Shown: piece by piece, positions 19,711-28,769 of the stretch
Layout: the number at the start of each line of letters is the position of its first letter
How positions within the stretch are numbered: the stretch's first letter is position 1
Assembly (NCBI GenBank): GCA_933228895.1
Contig: OW121848.1
Span: 155,574,688 to 155,638,687, forward strand
Reading direction: 5' to 3'
Source: Platycnemis pennipes
Lineage: Eukaryota > Arthropoda > Insecta > Odonata > Platycnemididae
Length of the DNA: 64,000 nt
The notes under the pieces: model-generated
The model's database searches: none
Told to the model about the DNA's origin: nothing
The model's input: the letters and a program-made list of their open reading frames with translations, nothing else
Made by a program: the position numbers and the translations under genes

Positions 19711-20873
19711 AGTCACTATCTGAAATATGTTTCGCTGACAAAAATATATCGACTTAAGCTCCATGATCAAGTAATAGAAGCGAGGGCTATATCTGTGACT
19801 GATAGGAAAGAGTTCTTGTACAACTATTTATGCAGAAGGTTGAATATAGAATCAAATGCCAAAATATCTGTCCGGGATTGTACACGCAAGGGGTTTTTTG
19901 TTCCGTACCTGATACGGTGGGAAGAAAGCTCTCGCCATAATGAGAGGTTTAGGATCAAAAAGCAAAATTGAATGGATTAGTGCATGTATTTTTCTGAAAT
20001 TGTAATGATGTTTTCACAATGTACATCGAGAAAAGGCAATTGTTTGGTTTTTATCTTTCGATAGTCTCTTTACCACATAATTAGTCACTTTGAGCCTTGG
20101 ACTTCATAATTTTGATGAAATTTACACAGGAGCACCCGGAAGACCAGAAAAGAGTTTCATGTTTCATCGGAAAGAACTAAAAAACGTAAAATTGAATCAC
20201 TTAGGACATGTGATTCCACCGCCGAGCTTACGATAGCAGCCTCTGAGTTTGAGGGAGGAAGGAAATATTGCGGCTGCTACGTTAGTGACTGAAATCACAA
20301 CCACAACACCTACTAGGGCCAAGAGAGTCTTATCCAAATGGTGGAAAGGTGATGTAATTCAATCAGAAATTCCTGTAGAGAAGGCGTTGTCACTGATGAA
20401 TTATACAGAGCTGATCAAGAGTCAGTATTACTCCTGATTAACCTAGATCACATACAGAGATTTTCAATAATTTTGAGAGCAATTTCAAATGGACAGCTAC
20501 TTAACGCCGAGGAATTCACTCAGTACTGCTTCAAAACTGCTGAAGTGTACGTGGAGCACTACGCATGGTATTACATGCCACCTACAGTACATAAAGTACT
20601 CTTTTACGGAGGGGAAATTTCCAAAGGAGTAGCCCTTCTGTTAAGGCAGCTATCGAGAGATTCAATGGAGTCTAGAAATAAGGACGCACAGAAATTTCGA
20701 GAGAGATTTACTAGAAAGTACTCCAGAGTGGCCACAGATGAGGATCTATTTAAAAGGCTTTTGTTAACGTCCGATCCATTTATTTCCTATAGCAATCTCC
20801 CAAAACAGAGAAGTATGAAAATGCCAGAAGAATTGAAGGTATTATTGGTTTTGGAAGAAATAAGTGAGGAATA
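19711..20873 (+). pseudogene. Decayed transposase gene inside the Transib-like element
   Basis: There are three blocks on the plus strand. Block 1 (19711-19970) follows a CTAG acceptor and is basic and Cys-poor (RLKLHDQVIEARAISVTDRK...). Block 2 (20134-20436) follows a TTACACAG acceptor. It reads GRPEKSF, then after a shift SSERTKKRKIESLR, then after another shift REEGNIAAATLV and ALSLMNYTELIKSQYYS. Block 3 (20461-20873) reads WYYMPPTVHKVL, ...MESRNKDAQKFRERFTRK and DLFKRLLLTSDPFIS to a stop. The layout of block 3 (Glu, Asn-Lys, basic stretch, then a Leu-rich motif) recalls the C-terminal catalytic-Glu segment of RAG1/Transib proteins. The central catalytic domain is absent, so this copy is internally deleted and dead. 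Confidence 0.55.
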
Positions 20874-21692
20874 AACGGACTCAAGTAGTGATGACGATTC
20901 CTTGTAGGAACTTTGAAAAACATAGAACAATGTAAAATAAGTGTTCAAAATAAAATGAATTGTATCTATAATTTCTTTTTGTTAAATGGCTACAATACTC
21001 CCTTAAAATAAAATTCAAATTGTAATTAGTCGTTCAGCTGAAAGAAAATTACCGTCGCGCCGCGGACCACAGTAGAGCGATGCGGAGATAATTATATTAC
21101 CCCCAAAGTATAATGAATGCAAAGAGTATTAACTTATACTAACCTTTGACTACAATACAACTATCTCAGTCAAACAAAACAGCAGGAAGTGAGTAACAAT
21201 ACTATAAGTTAAGGGTTTTGACGAACAGAATTAATATCGTTGTGCCTCAATATTAAGCTATTTTAAATATTTTGTTTCCTTCCTGTGAGCATAATTCAAG
21301 TAAAGTAGAAACTAAAGTTTTATTAGGTGAACAAAGTCTATGTGACGCGTAAATCAGGGATATGCATATTGTAAAAGAGAAAAGATGAATGATTTGTGTA
21401 GAAATTCTCGTTGAACAACCAAAAACTCCGCGGTGTCCAACATGTACCTTTCTGAATGAACCTCCTGGTATAGTCAAAGGCTTGAATTGCTGGGGCGAAG
21501 GGGCAAAGAAATGAAAAGAAGTCCTTAATAGTGTTCCTCTAGAAGGTAAAATAATGTTTAGTGCGAAAAATACCGCAGTTTTAAGACTTCAAGGGTGTGA
21601 AAGAGTAGTTTACTTTTGAGAGGTGAAACCTTGAACGTGATTTCACGTACACTCTAAAACCTTAATATTTCAATATCCCCATTATTTTATAC
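20874..21692 (+). other. 3' interior of the Transib-like element
   Basis: AT-rich sequence with several AATAAA-like signals (for example 20948-20957 AAAATAAAAT) just after block 3. No coding region is recognised. Confidence 0.5.
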
Positions 21693-22367
21693 ACATAGAG
21701 CCTGTGTATATCGATATCAATCCACGCATATTAAAAAAGACGAATTGGAAGCGTTGTGTTCCTTATGGCTTGAAAAAACTTACTCGGGTCACGGCATTAC
21801 CAGCTCCCGGCGCGCGTCTCCGGCTCCGGACGCGCGTACGAAAAATCAAATGTAATTTTCGGCGTCGCAAACGAATTTTCAATTTGATTTCAGATCTACC
21901 TTTAGAAAGCTTCAACAATTGATTTAATATGAGTCATTCGACAGGATCTTTCGTAAAACGCTAGATATTTACTACTTAATATGAAATTTAGCGTGAAAAT
22001 AGCGTCCGCCATTTTGTTGCGTAACATAGCCTAAATTTACGAAAAAAACTCCCAAAGTTAAGCACAGTTAAGTAAAAGAGTTGTTTTAAAAGACCTAATA
22101 GTTTTTTATCCGATCAAATTCCTCCCACAGCGTCACCCCCAGCTTATATAGAAAGATTTTCGGAGAAAACTAAAGTCGGGTGTAATTTTGGAATTTTGGT
22201 TCTGTTTGAGCCCCCGTATCTCGGTCAAGGCAACAAAACATGGCCAATGACATGTAATTCCTTGATTGCCAATCAATTGTGAGTATTTGTACCAAATTTC
22301 ATGATTCTATCTCCAAAAAAGCCATTTTGTAATTTTGTCCAAAGAATTTCGATTTCAGCCCACTGTG
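21693..22367 (-). repeat. Right 675-bp terminal inverted repeat
   Basis: This is the mirror of 18085-18759. It ends ...CAGCCCACTGTG followed by the GGACG duplication and the resumed RNase H coding sequence of copy B. Confidence 0.9.
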
Positions 22368-22372
22368 GGACG

Positions 22373-23166
22373 GGACGAAGTCTGGAACATCCTGTGGCTG
22401 CGCAATCGTGTCCTCCTACCACGGAGTTCTGAAAGCGAAACTTGACCCGCTCTGCAGTATTTACACTGCTGAACGTTTTGCCATAAATATGGCCTTAAGC
22501 CACATTAAACGTCGTAACGCTCGTTATCTAGTATGTTCTGACTCCTTAAGCGCCTTGCACTCAATCTCGGACCTATTTACTGAACACCCTCTTGTCCAGG
22601 ATATCCAATCCTCCTTGGCATCCCTAAGTAAGGAGGGCGTGACAGTATCATTTATATGGATCCCGGGGCACGTGGGAATACTGGGCAATGAGAAGGCCGA
22701 CGCAGCGGCGAAAGAATCGCTCATGGACACCCAGAGCGCCTCGGCGCTGGTTCCCGTAGAGGATATGAAGTCGAAGCTTAAAAAAATAGTCTTAGAAAAG
22801 TGGAGAGAAACCTGGAGATCCATCAATTCCAACAAACTCCGGTTCATTAAACCCGATACATTTGCTTGGTCCACCTCCGTCAGGAACTGTCGGAGGGAGG
22901 AAGTCGCAATCACACGCATGAGGATAGGACACTGTGCCCTCACCCACTCATTCCTCTTCACGGAAGGAAAAGTACCACCGCGTTGTGACGACTGTGATTC
23001 TCCACTGACGGTAAGGCATCTCCTGGAGGAATGTGCAAGGTATTAGGCAGTACGCGAACGACATAATATAACTGGGCAGCTAGAAGAGATTTTGGGCGAT
23101 GACCCTGAGAAAATAGACAAATTGTTGAATTTTCTAAAAGAATCCAACCTAATAAATTCCTTATAG
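22373..23166 (+). pseudogene. ORF2 of copy B: RNase H and C-terminal knuckle
   Basis: This continues directly from 18084. It contains YTAERFAINMAL (Leu replaced by Arg next to the catalytic Glu), CSDSLSALHSIS, WIPGHVGILGNEKAD and the terminal knuckle RCDDCDSPLTVRHLLEEC. A TAG at 23044-23046 then cuts the last ~40 codons, whose sense can still be read to 23166. The 3' hairpin region and four ACT units follow to 23349. Confidence 0.85.
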
Positions 23167-23360
23167 TTAATAATCCACTGTGGACGCAAAGCACCTTGTT
23201 AAGTTTATGTATATATACGTGTAGTAATATTACCATGGAAATGGAATACCCACTGAGAACAACTGACGAAACGAGCAAAAAACTAGCAGTAGTGTTGCGA
23301 AATGACCCTAGACGTCCACGCACCCGTAATAACCAAATCTACTACTACTACTTCTATGCA

Positions 23361-23940
23361 CCCAATTTGTCAGGAGATACACGCGTCGCTGTTCACCCTT
23401 CAAGGGAAGGGAGTTACTATCCTTTTTCTTTGGGTTCCCAGCCACATGGGTATTGTCGGGAATGAGCTAGCCGATACAACTGCGAAGGATGCTCTGAATG
23501 AAGACAATCCCGCGTTGACCCTGGTACCATATGAAGACCTTCAGGCACAACTGAGGAATTCAGTCTTTAACTTGTGGAAGGAGGAATGGAATGCTGTGGA
23601 TAATAACAAGTTACGCAACATCAAATATGTAACGTCAGCGTGGCCCACGTCCGTCAGGAATAGCCGCCGGGAGGAGGTCATCATCACACGTCTGAGGATA
23701 GGGCACAGTCCCCTGACTCACTCCTACCTCTTCACTGAAGAGAGAACTCCACCTCGGTGTGAAGAATGCGACTCTCCTCTCAGCATTAGGCATATCCTGA
23801 CAGAGTGTGATAAATACCGGGACGTTCGAAGTCGGCTGAAAATTAGGGGAGGCCTAGGAAATCTCCTAGGGGATCACCCTAATGAACTTGATAGCATCAT
23901 ATTATTCCTAAAAGTTACTGGACTCTTCTCTAAAGTGTAA
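23361..23940 (+). pseudogene. ORF2 of copy A: RNase H end and C-terminal knuckle
   Basis: HPICQEIHASLFTLQGKG, WVPSHMGIVGNELAD (last acidic residue of RNase H) and RCEECDSPLSIRHILTEC are read in one frame to the stop at 23938-23940. It begins exactly at the right-hand duplication of copy B and completes the coding sense broken at 5058. The 3' hairpin (GGGTGC...GCACCC near 24008-24052) and the ACT tail follow. Confidence 0.85.
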
Positions 23941-24083
23941 GTATAAGATAAAGTAAAAATAAGTTATTTAAAAGATAGTAGTGGTTATTATATACACAAT
24001 TACGTCAGTTGAAGGGACAAGGGTGCAAAATGACCTGGACGTCGACGCACCCTTAAACAACAACACTACTACTACTTAATACA

Positions 24084-24786
24084 TGCAAGGGAATAAACCT
24101 ACTGCAATGCTAAAGCAAAAGACGTGATTTACACTCCTGGTTTATTGGCAGCAGAATTGCAGGATAGCTATCATCAGGAAGCAATAGCGGCCAACATATA
24201 GCAGGAACGGGAAACGGTCAAGTGTCCTCTTTCCACTTCTGTCTGCTGACTTCTCTCAGCTAACTCCTCTCAGCTGACTCCTCTCAGCTGACTCCTCTCA
24301 GCTGACTCCTCTCAGCTGACTCCTCTCAGCTGACTCCTCTCAGCTGACTCCTCTCAGCTGACTCCTCTCAGCTGACTCCTCTCAGCTGACTCCTCTCAGC
24401 TGACTCCTCTCAGCTGACTCCTCTCAGCTGACTCCTCTCAGCTGACTCCTCTCAGCTGACTCCTCTCAGCTGACTCCTCTCAGCTGACTCCTCTCAGCTG
24501 ACTCCTCTCAGCTGACTCCTCTCAGCTGACTCCTCTCAGCTGACTCCTCTCAGCTGACTCCTCTCAGCTGACTCCTCTCAGCTGACTCCTCTCAGCTGAC
24601 TCCTCTCAGCTGACTCCTCTCAGCTGACTCCTCTCAGCTGACTCCTCTCAGCTGACTCCTCTCAGCTGACTGCTCTCAGCTGACTCCTCTCCGAGGACTC
24701 CTCGATCGGGGGCGAAGCCCGCCTCCTCCGCACCACCAGCGACAACTGCCGGAACTAAAACTCGGGCGGCGCAAGAAGCGCGAACA
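24084..24786 (-). repeat. BEL/Pao 3' LTR containing a minisatellite
   Basis: Read on the minus strand the LTR starts TGTTCGCG and ends CCCTTGCA, the expected TG...CA form. A TATA-like CTATATG (near 24195-24201) and a poly(A) signal AATAAA (24141-24146, as TTTATT on plus) lie in the proximal part. Most of the LTR is the 14-bp tandem array. No partner LTR is in the window, so the exact ends are inferred from motifs. Confidence 0.65.
24249..24696. repeat. 14-bp tandem repeat, about 32 units, in the LTR
   Basis: The unit is CTCCTCTCAGCTGA (minus strand TCAGCTGAGAGGAG), repeated almost perfectly; edge units are degenerate (TTCTCTCAGCTA, TGCTCTCAGCTG). Every unit contains CAGCTG, an E-box palindrome. 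It lies in what should be the U3 promoter region of the BEL/Pao LTR. Confidence 0.95.
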
Positions 24787-24873
24787 TACCACCCACCTTG
24801 AAAGGATTGCCTTTCAAAGATAAGAAAACAAATTGAGATAAAGAACAGAGAAATAATTTTGCTGAAAGTATAT

Positions 24874-26080
24874 TCAATGAATTGGCAGCACGCTCATTTT
24901 TGTTATTGGACGCTTAAATGATCCCCTTGGAGTTTTGACAGGGGCGACTCGGCAGAGTCAATCTCTGCCGGGGTGCAGTTCGGTGATTCTTCCGGTTTCC
25001 CAGAAGAGGGGAGGACGTGTGTCCTCTTGTAGGACAACTAGCATCCCTTCTTGCAGACTCCGGTTCCGGGCTGTCCACTTGGTCCTCTGCTGAAGGGTCG
25101 TCAAGTACTCCACCGACCAGCGCTTCCAAAAGTTACGGGCGATCACTTGAACATGCTGCCAACGAGAAAGTCGATTGGGAGCAAGTGAAGTCGAGTCTGG
25201 TTCGGGTACGGCCGTGAGGGGCTGGCCAATAAGGAAGTGTCCAGGAGTGAGGGGGTTCAAATCATTGGGATCATTGGATAAGGGAGTGAGTGGACGGGAA
25301 TTAATGCAGGCTTCAATTTGGGACAAAACAGTGCCTAACTCTTCCGGCGTTAGAAGAGCTTTTCCCACTACTCTCCGTAAATGAAATTTTATGGATTTTC
25401 CTGCGGCTTCCCACACCCAAAGTTCGGTGAACGATGTGAAATGAAGTGCCAGGTGATGTTGTCTTCAGCCAGAGCTCGTGAGAACTCGTCTTGATTAGTC
25501 TGGGATGCGAGTAACCGCTTGAGTTCTCTCAGTTCTCGGTTGGCTCCTACAAATGTGGTAGCATTGTCGCTGTAAATATTCGCGCACTCTCCACGGCGTG
25601 ACATGAAGCTTCGGAGTGCGGCTAAAAAGGACGATGTCGTTAAATCCATCACCAATTCTATATGGACTTCCTTAGTTGAAAAACATGCAAATAAGGCAAC
25701 ATAGACCTTAATGATGATAGCACGCCTCTGCAGCCCACGGCGACAAGACAATGGACCAAAAAAGTCGTCACCATTATTTAAAAATGCTCTACAAGCAGTG
25801 ATCCTGATCATGATGGTACGCCTCTGCAGTCCACGGCGACAAGATAATGGACCAAAAAGGTTGACACCAGTATTTAAAAATGCTCTACAAGCAGTGATCC
25901 TGTTTGATGGTAAATCTCCCATTAGCTGATTTGATAATTTTGGCTTGACCTTAAAACAAGTAACACATTTTCTGACTGCTCTTGTGACCAATTTCCTTCC
26001 ATGTATAGGCCAGTATGTTAGCCTCATACTTGCTAAAAGGGCCTAGGGACCCGAGTGATGGCTTGCTACATGAAACTAAT
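24874..26080 (-). pseudogene. BEL/Pao integrase and C-terminal domain, broken
   Basis: The zinc-binding and core region reads ALLASMRLTYWPIHGRK...CVTCF, then LVMDLTTSSFLAALR, YSDNATTFVGAN (second Asp) and, after a frameshift near 25410, WEAAGKSIKFHLRRV, in the region of the catalytic Glu. The C-terminal domain follows (LTPLSNDPNDLNPLTPGHFL, LSRWQHVQVIARNFW, LHPGRD). After a further shift near 24957 come CRVAPVKTPRGSFK and the end at 24874. An in-frame TAG precedes ALLAS. A 96-bp in-frame duplication lies in the core. Confidence 0.85.
25719..25910 (-). repeat. 96-bp direct duplication inside the BEL/Pao integrase
   Basis: Two copies 96 bp apart both encode ITACRAFLN..., then FGPLSCRRGLQRR (minus strand). 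They differ at several bases, so the duplication is not brand new. It keeps the frame and inserts 32 residues in the core just before the first catalytic Asp region. Confidence 0.85.
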
Positions 26081-26089
26081 TTGTGATTA

Positions 26090-27560
26090 ATTCGGTCAAT
26101 TTATGATTGGCTGGAAGTAGGATGGGATGCCTGTCATTTCAGTGAGTTCAGTTTGTGTGCTGATGGTTGTCGTTGGCTTGGTGACAACCGAGGCAAATGA
26201 ACGGCTGAAGCTTGGTGGAGCAAGGGTCTTGTATTTGTTGCGGGCTTCAAAATAGGATATCTTTTCTATGGTTTTGATTTCCATAATCTTCCTTTCCTCT
26301 TTAACTTTTGGGCAGTCACGAGAGTAAACCGGGTGAGGGCCCTGGCAACTGACACAAGAGGCAGCTGATGAACATTCTCCTTCATGCTGATCTTTTCCAC
26401 AGCGAGGGCAGGTAGCCTTGCCTTCGCATCTTGTGGCCATGTGCCCGAATCTTTGGCACTGAAAGCATCGCATAGGACTTGGAATGTATGGTCTTACTGG
26501 AACTTTCTCCAAACCGACATTTACTTTTTCAGGCAACTTATCTAAGTTGAAGGCTTAGCACAACAGAAGTGGTGTTTATTGTTTCTCCGTTCTTTTTTGT
26601 TGTGAGTCTGCGACAGAAGGTAACCCCTTGCGAGGCCATCTCCTGCCTTATCTCTTCAACATCTACATATAAAAGATCGTAATGGGGAATTATCCCCTTA
26701 CATGTATTTAAGGTTTTGTGTAAGCTCACTTGAACGGGCATCGTGTGCAACTGAACCATTCCCAACACCCTATCGCTTTGCTTCTCATTTGCGGTCTCTA
26801 TAAGAAGAGTGCCATCACGGAGTTTCTTCACTGACCTCAATTCACCGTCTACATAAGCTGACAAGGCTCTGTGTATAAGAAAAGGCGAGACTTTCTTAAA
26901 AGAAAATCTATAAATAGCGCTTACATGCGCAAAAAGCTCAGTCTCCTCCGCCCGTGTCCGGGCGAGGCCTTTTCGTTGGAGGAAGGTTTTCTTCACCCAT
27001 TCGCTTTGGAACTTCGTCCCCCGGGCACGCCACTCCGCTAACCGGTGTGGTCGCCAGGGCTACTCGTGGAATATAGCGCTTCTGGCATGGTTGTCTGCTT
27101 CCGGGTTGGTCTCTGATAACGCGGGTCCTCCAAACCCGCGCACCTTCGACGCCCGTCTGCAAGCCTGCACTCGTCTGCTGAACGTCAATTCGAACCAGCT
27201 AGCCGATTGATCAGAGGTGGCTACTCTCTGACCTCCCGTTTTGGTGGTGTCTAAGGCCAAAGTGGTGTGTTGCAACCTGGCTTTCAGGGGATCCGACTCC
27301 CATCCAGACCGGGAAGCTCAACCATCAGGATCCTCTTTCCCCACCTTACGGGTCTCCACGCACGACAAACACGCGGGTGAGTCAGTTGGCCAGATGTCGT
27401 GGCTGTGCTCAGCACAGTAGACTCGCATACGGTCCGGAACTGCCCCATCGCACTGTGAGTTTTTTCACGAGGTTGTCTCCTCGGTTGGCTCGGGTCCGTG
27501 GGGGCGCTACTTCCTTTAGGAAGAGATCATCCTCTTCCCCCCGTGCGGGGAAACAAAGTA
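26090..27560 (-). mobile_element. I-clade LINE copy D, leader and most of ORF1
   Basis: This minus-strand copy has a diverged leader (27560-27001) starting with the hairpin CCCCGCACGGGG and containing the recognisable GGAGACCCGTAAGG and GGATCCTGATGG blocks. ORF1 follows to about 26096. It ends where BEL/Pao sequence begins, so the 3' side is lost. The leader differs more from the consensus than in any other copy, which suggests an older insertion or another subfamily. Confidence 0.8.
26096..27000 (-). pseudogene. ORF1 of copy D, frameshifted and truncated
   Basis: It starts MGEENLPPTKRPRPDTGGG, the family start. It shifts frame near 26945, continues FKKVSPFLIHRALSAYVDGEL and KKLRDGTLLIET, and shifts again near 26537. 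The CCHC array is then complete (CFQCQRFGHMATRC, CPRCGKDQHEGEC, CVSCQGPHPVYSRDC). The coding sense is lost after about 26110. Confidence 0.85.
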
Positions 27561-28222
27561 CAATAATTACGCTCAATCACTATTACATCCTTTTGTGGAA
27601 ACATTTGGTACCATATATGGAAAACAATTTGTCTCTCATAATGTCCATGGGCTAATCCATTTGGCAGATGACACTGAAATACATGGGACTTTGGACAATC
27701 TTAGTGCCTTTCCGTTTGAAAACATTTTCAGAACCTGAGAAAACATGATCGGCCATTGCAGAACTTCATAGGCGTTACGTGAAAGAGAGATTCCTGAAAG
27801 CCGCTGTATTGGTTCCAAGGTCAGCTAAACCAAATTTTGAGGTGAAGAATGAATATCTTGGAGGTCCAATGATAGATGAATACACAGGGTGCCAGTACCA
27901 ATGCGTCAAGTGTGATGCATTCAGCATTGCCATTAATGAGCCCGATAATTGCTGTGATGTCCATTCTCACAGAACTATTTAATGTATGGTAAAGAACATT
28001 TGTTGCACTTCGGATAACAAAATTGTAATAATTGGCCATCAGTTTCAAATTGTCAAGCCCCTGTATGGAGAACCAAGTGATTCGTCATTGCTACGTTGTG
28101 CCTACGTGGAAGATTTATCTCCTGTGTTGGAAGGATGGACATTGGATGAGAATATTGCCAAGTTTTTAAGGCTACCGTTGGGGACTGGTTATTCTGTAAT
28201 TCCACTTATACATATGGATTAG
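27553..28222 (+). pseudogene. CACTA-like transposase C-terminal relic (tentative)
   Basis: The frame reads YAQSLLHPFVETFGTIYGKQ, then HNVHGLIHLADDTEIHGTLD and SAFPFENIFR. These are motifs of a transposon-encoded protein family widespread in arthropods and reminiscent of the domain that follows EnSpm/CACTA transposases. Stops interrupt it at 27738-27740 and 27980-27982. Later blocks (FEVKNEYLGGPMIDEYTGCQ and DLSPVLEGWTLDENIAKF to VIPLIHMD) complete the recognisable tail. No inverted ends are visible. The family name is uncertain; the degraded coding nature is clear. Confidence 0.5.
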
Positions 28223-28379
28223 TGCTGTTTTCCTTCTCTTTTAATATCATTTTTTTGTCACTGATCCTATGCAAGATGTTTTTGCACTTGTTAAATCTGT
28301 TTGTTGTATCATTTTGTTATTATGGTTTGAAGGATGGAATGGGTTATTATGGCGTGAAGGCTGGAAATAGGTTATTCCT

Positions 28380-28769
28380 CATCTCAACCTTATCCGCCCG
28401 CAAAGAAAATCACCTCAAGCCGGAATGGAACTCCATGGATTTTCTGACGCAACGGAGCCTGCTTATGGAGCATGCGTATACATTCGAAGCTTCAACGACG
28501 AAGGAAATTCCTGCTGTCGGTTGCTGTGAGCAAAATCCCGCGTTGCTCCTCTCAAGAAGATTACACTACTTAGGCTAGAACTTTGTGGTGACTTCCTACT
28601 ATCTCGACTTGTTCGGAAATTGGTTAAACTCGGCATCAGTTTCAAGAAGCACTATCTATGGACAGATTCATCCATCGTATTGGCCTGGTTGTCAGCATCG
28701 CCTGGAAACTGGAATACTTTCGTCGTAAACAGAGTTTCAGAAATCCAACAAGCAACTGAGAACCTGATT
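28380..28769 (+). pseudogene. BEL/Pao RNase H region fragment
   Basis: The frame reads LHGFSDATEPAYGACVYIRS, then (after a TGA at 28530-28532) KSRVAPLKKITLLRLELCGD and YLWTDSSIVLAWLS, the standard RNase H segment of BEL/Pao pol. It is on the opposite strand from the integrase piece at 25 kb, so it is a separate copy. It runs straight into LINE copy E. Confidence 0.85.

Larger units (their letters stand above)
18085..22367 (+). mobile_element. Transib/RAG-type DNA transposon candidate, 675-bp inverted ends
   Basis: This 4,283-bp element lies within the RNase H region of copy B. Its ends are inverted repeats of 675 bp (18085-18759 and 21693-22367) that begin CACAGTGGGCTGAAATCG. It is flanked by GGACG on both sides (18080-18084 and 22368-22372). 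Removing the element and one GGACG restores the RNase H frame VYTDGTKSGTSCG. A GC-rich 5-bp duplication and CAC...TG ends are hallmarks of Transib, the superfamily from which RAG1 and its signal sequences derive. The interior holds a decayed transposase-like gene (19711-20873). Such long ends are unusual for Transib. Boundaries are firm; superfamily is a strong inference. Confidence 0.75.
5059..23349 (+). mobile_element. I-clade LINE copy B (5'-truncated, twice interrupted)
   Basis: Copy B lies inside copy A between the 11-bp duplications at 5048-5058 and 23350-23360. It starts within the leader (GTGTGCGGCC..., roughly 150 nt short of the full 5' end), consistent with incomplete reverse transcription. 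Its parts are 5059-5396, 14232-18084 and 22373-23349. The first gap is a Tc1/mariner-type element and the second a Transib-like element. Leader, ORF1, ORF2 and a 3' tail of four ACT units are recognisable. ORF1 carries a 25-bp tandem duplication. ORF2 has stops and has lost the catalytic part of RT, so the copy is inactive. Confidence 0.9.
1..24083 (+). mobile_element. I-clade LINE copy A (5'-cut by window, interrupted)
   Basis: This is the outermost element of the left nest. Its parts are 1-3326 (ORF1 end and most of ORF2), 4395-5058 (thumb and RNase H start) and 23361-24083 (RNase H end, 3' hairpin, ACT-rich tail). The pieces join in sense: the RNase H coding text that stops at 5058 resumes at 23361 after the 11-bp duplication ACTTCTATGCA (5048-5058 and 23350-23360) left by copy B. 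A block of about 1.06 kb with a THAP exon separates 3326 from 4395. The 3' end carries GGGTGC...GCACCC and (ACT)n, and a BEL/Pao LTR follows at once at 24084. ORF2 is full of frameshifts, so the copy is dead. Family membership is clear; treating the three pieces as one insertion is inferred from the duplication and the continuity. Confidence 0.88.
24084..26080 (-). mobile_element. BEL/Pao LTR retrotransposon, 3' half
   Basis: On the minus strand the order is integrase, DUF5641-type C-terminal domain, polypurine-like tract (AAGGTGGGTGG near 24789-24799) and a 3' LTR (24786-24084). Everything upstream of the integrase is missing; at about 26080 the sequence passes into LINE copy D. The LTR end abuts the ACT tail of copy A. 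Stops and shifts in the integrase show that it is inactive. Confidence 0.82.

Noticed and set aside
23330..23362. LINE insertion targeted to the ACT tail of another copy
   Set aside because: At first this looked like tail-directed insertion, but the sequence after the tail is the broken RNase H of copy A, and an 11-bp duplication explains it as ordinary nesting. The same applies at 58957.
24249..24696. CRISPR-like array
   Set aside because: The 14-bp units are directly abutted with no unique spacers, and the context is an LTR; it is a minisatellite.
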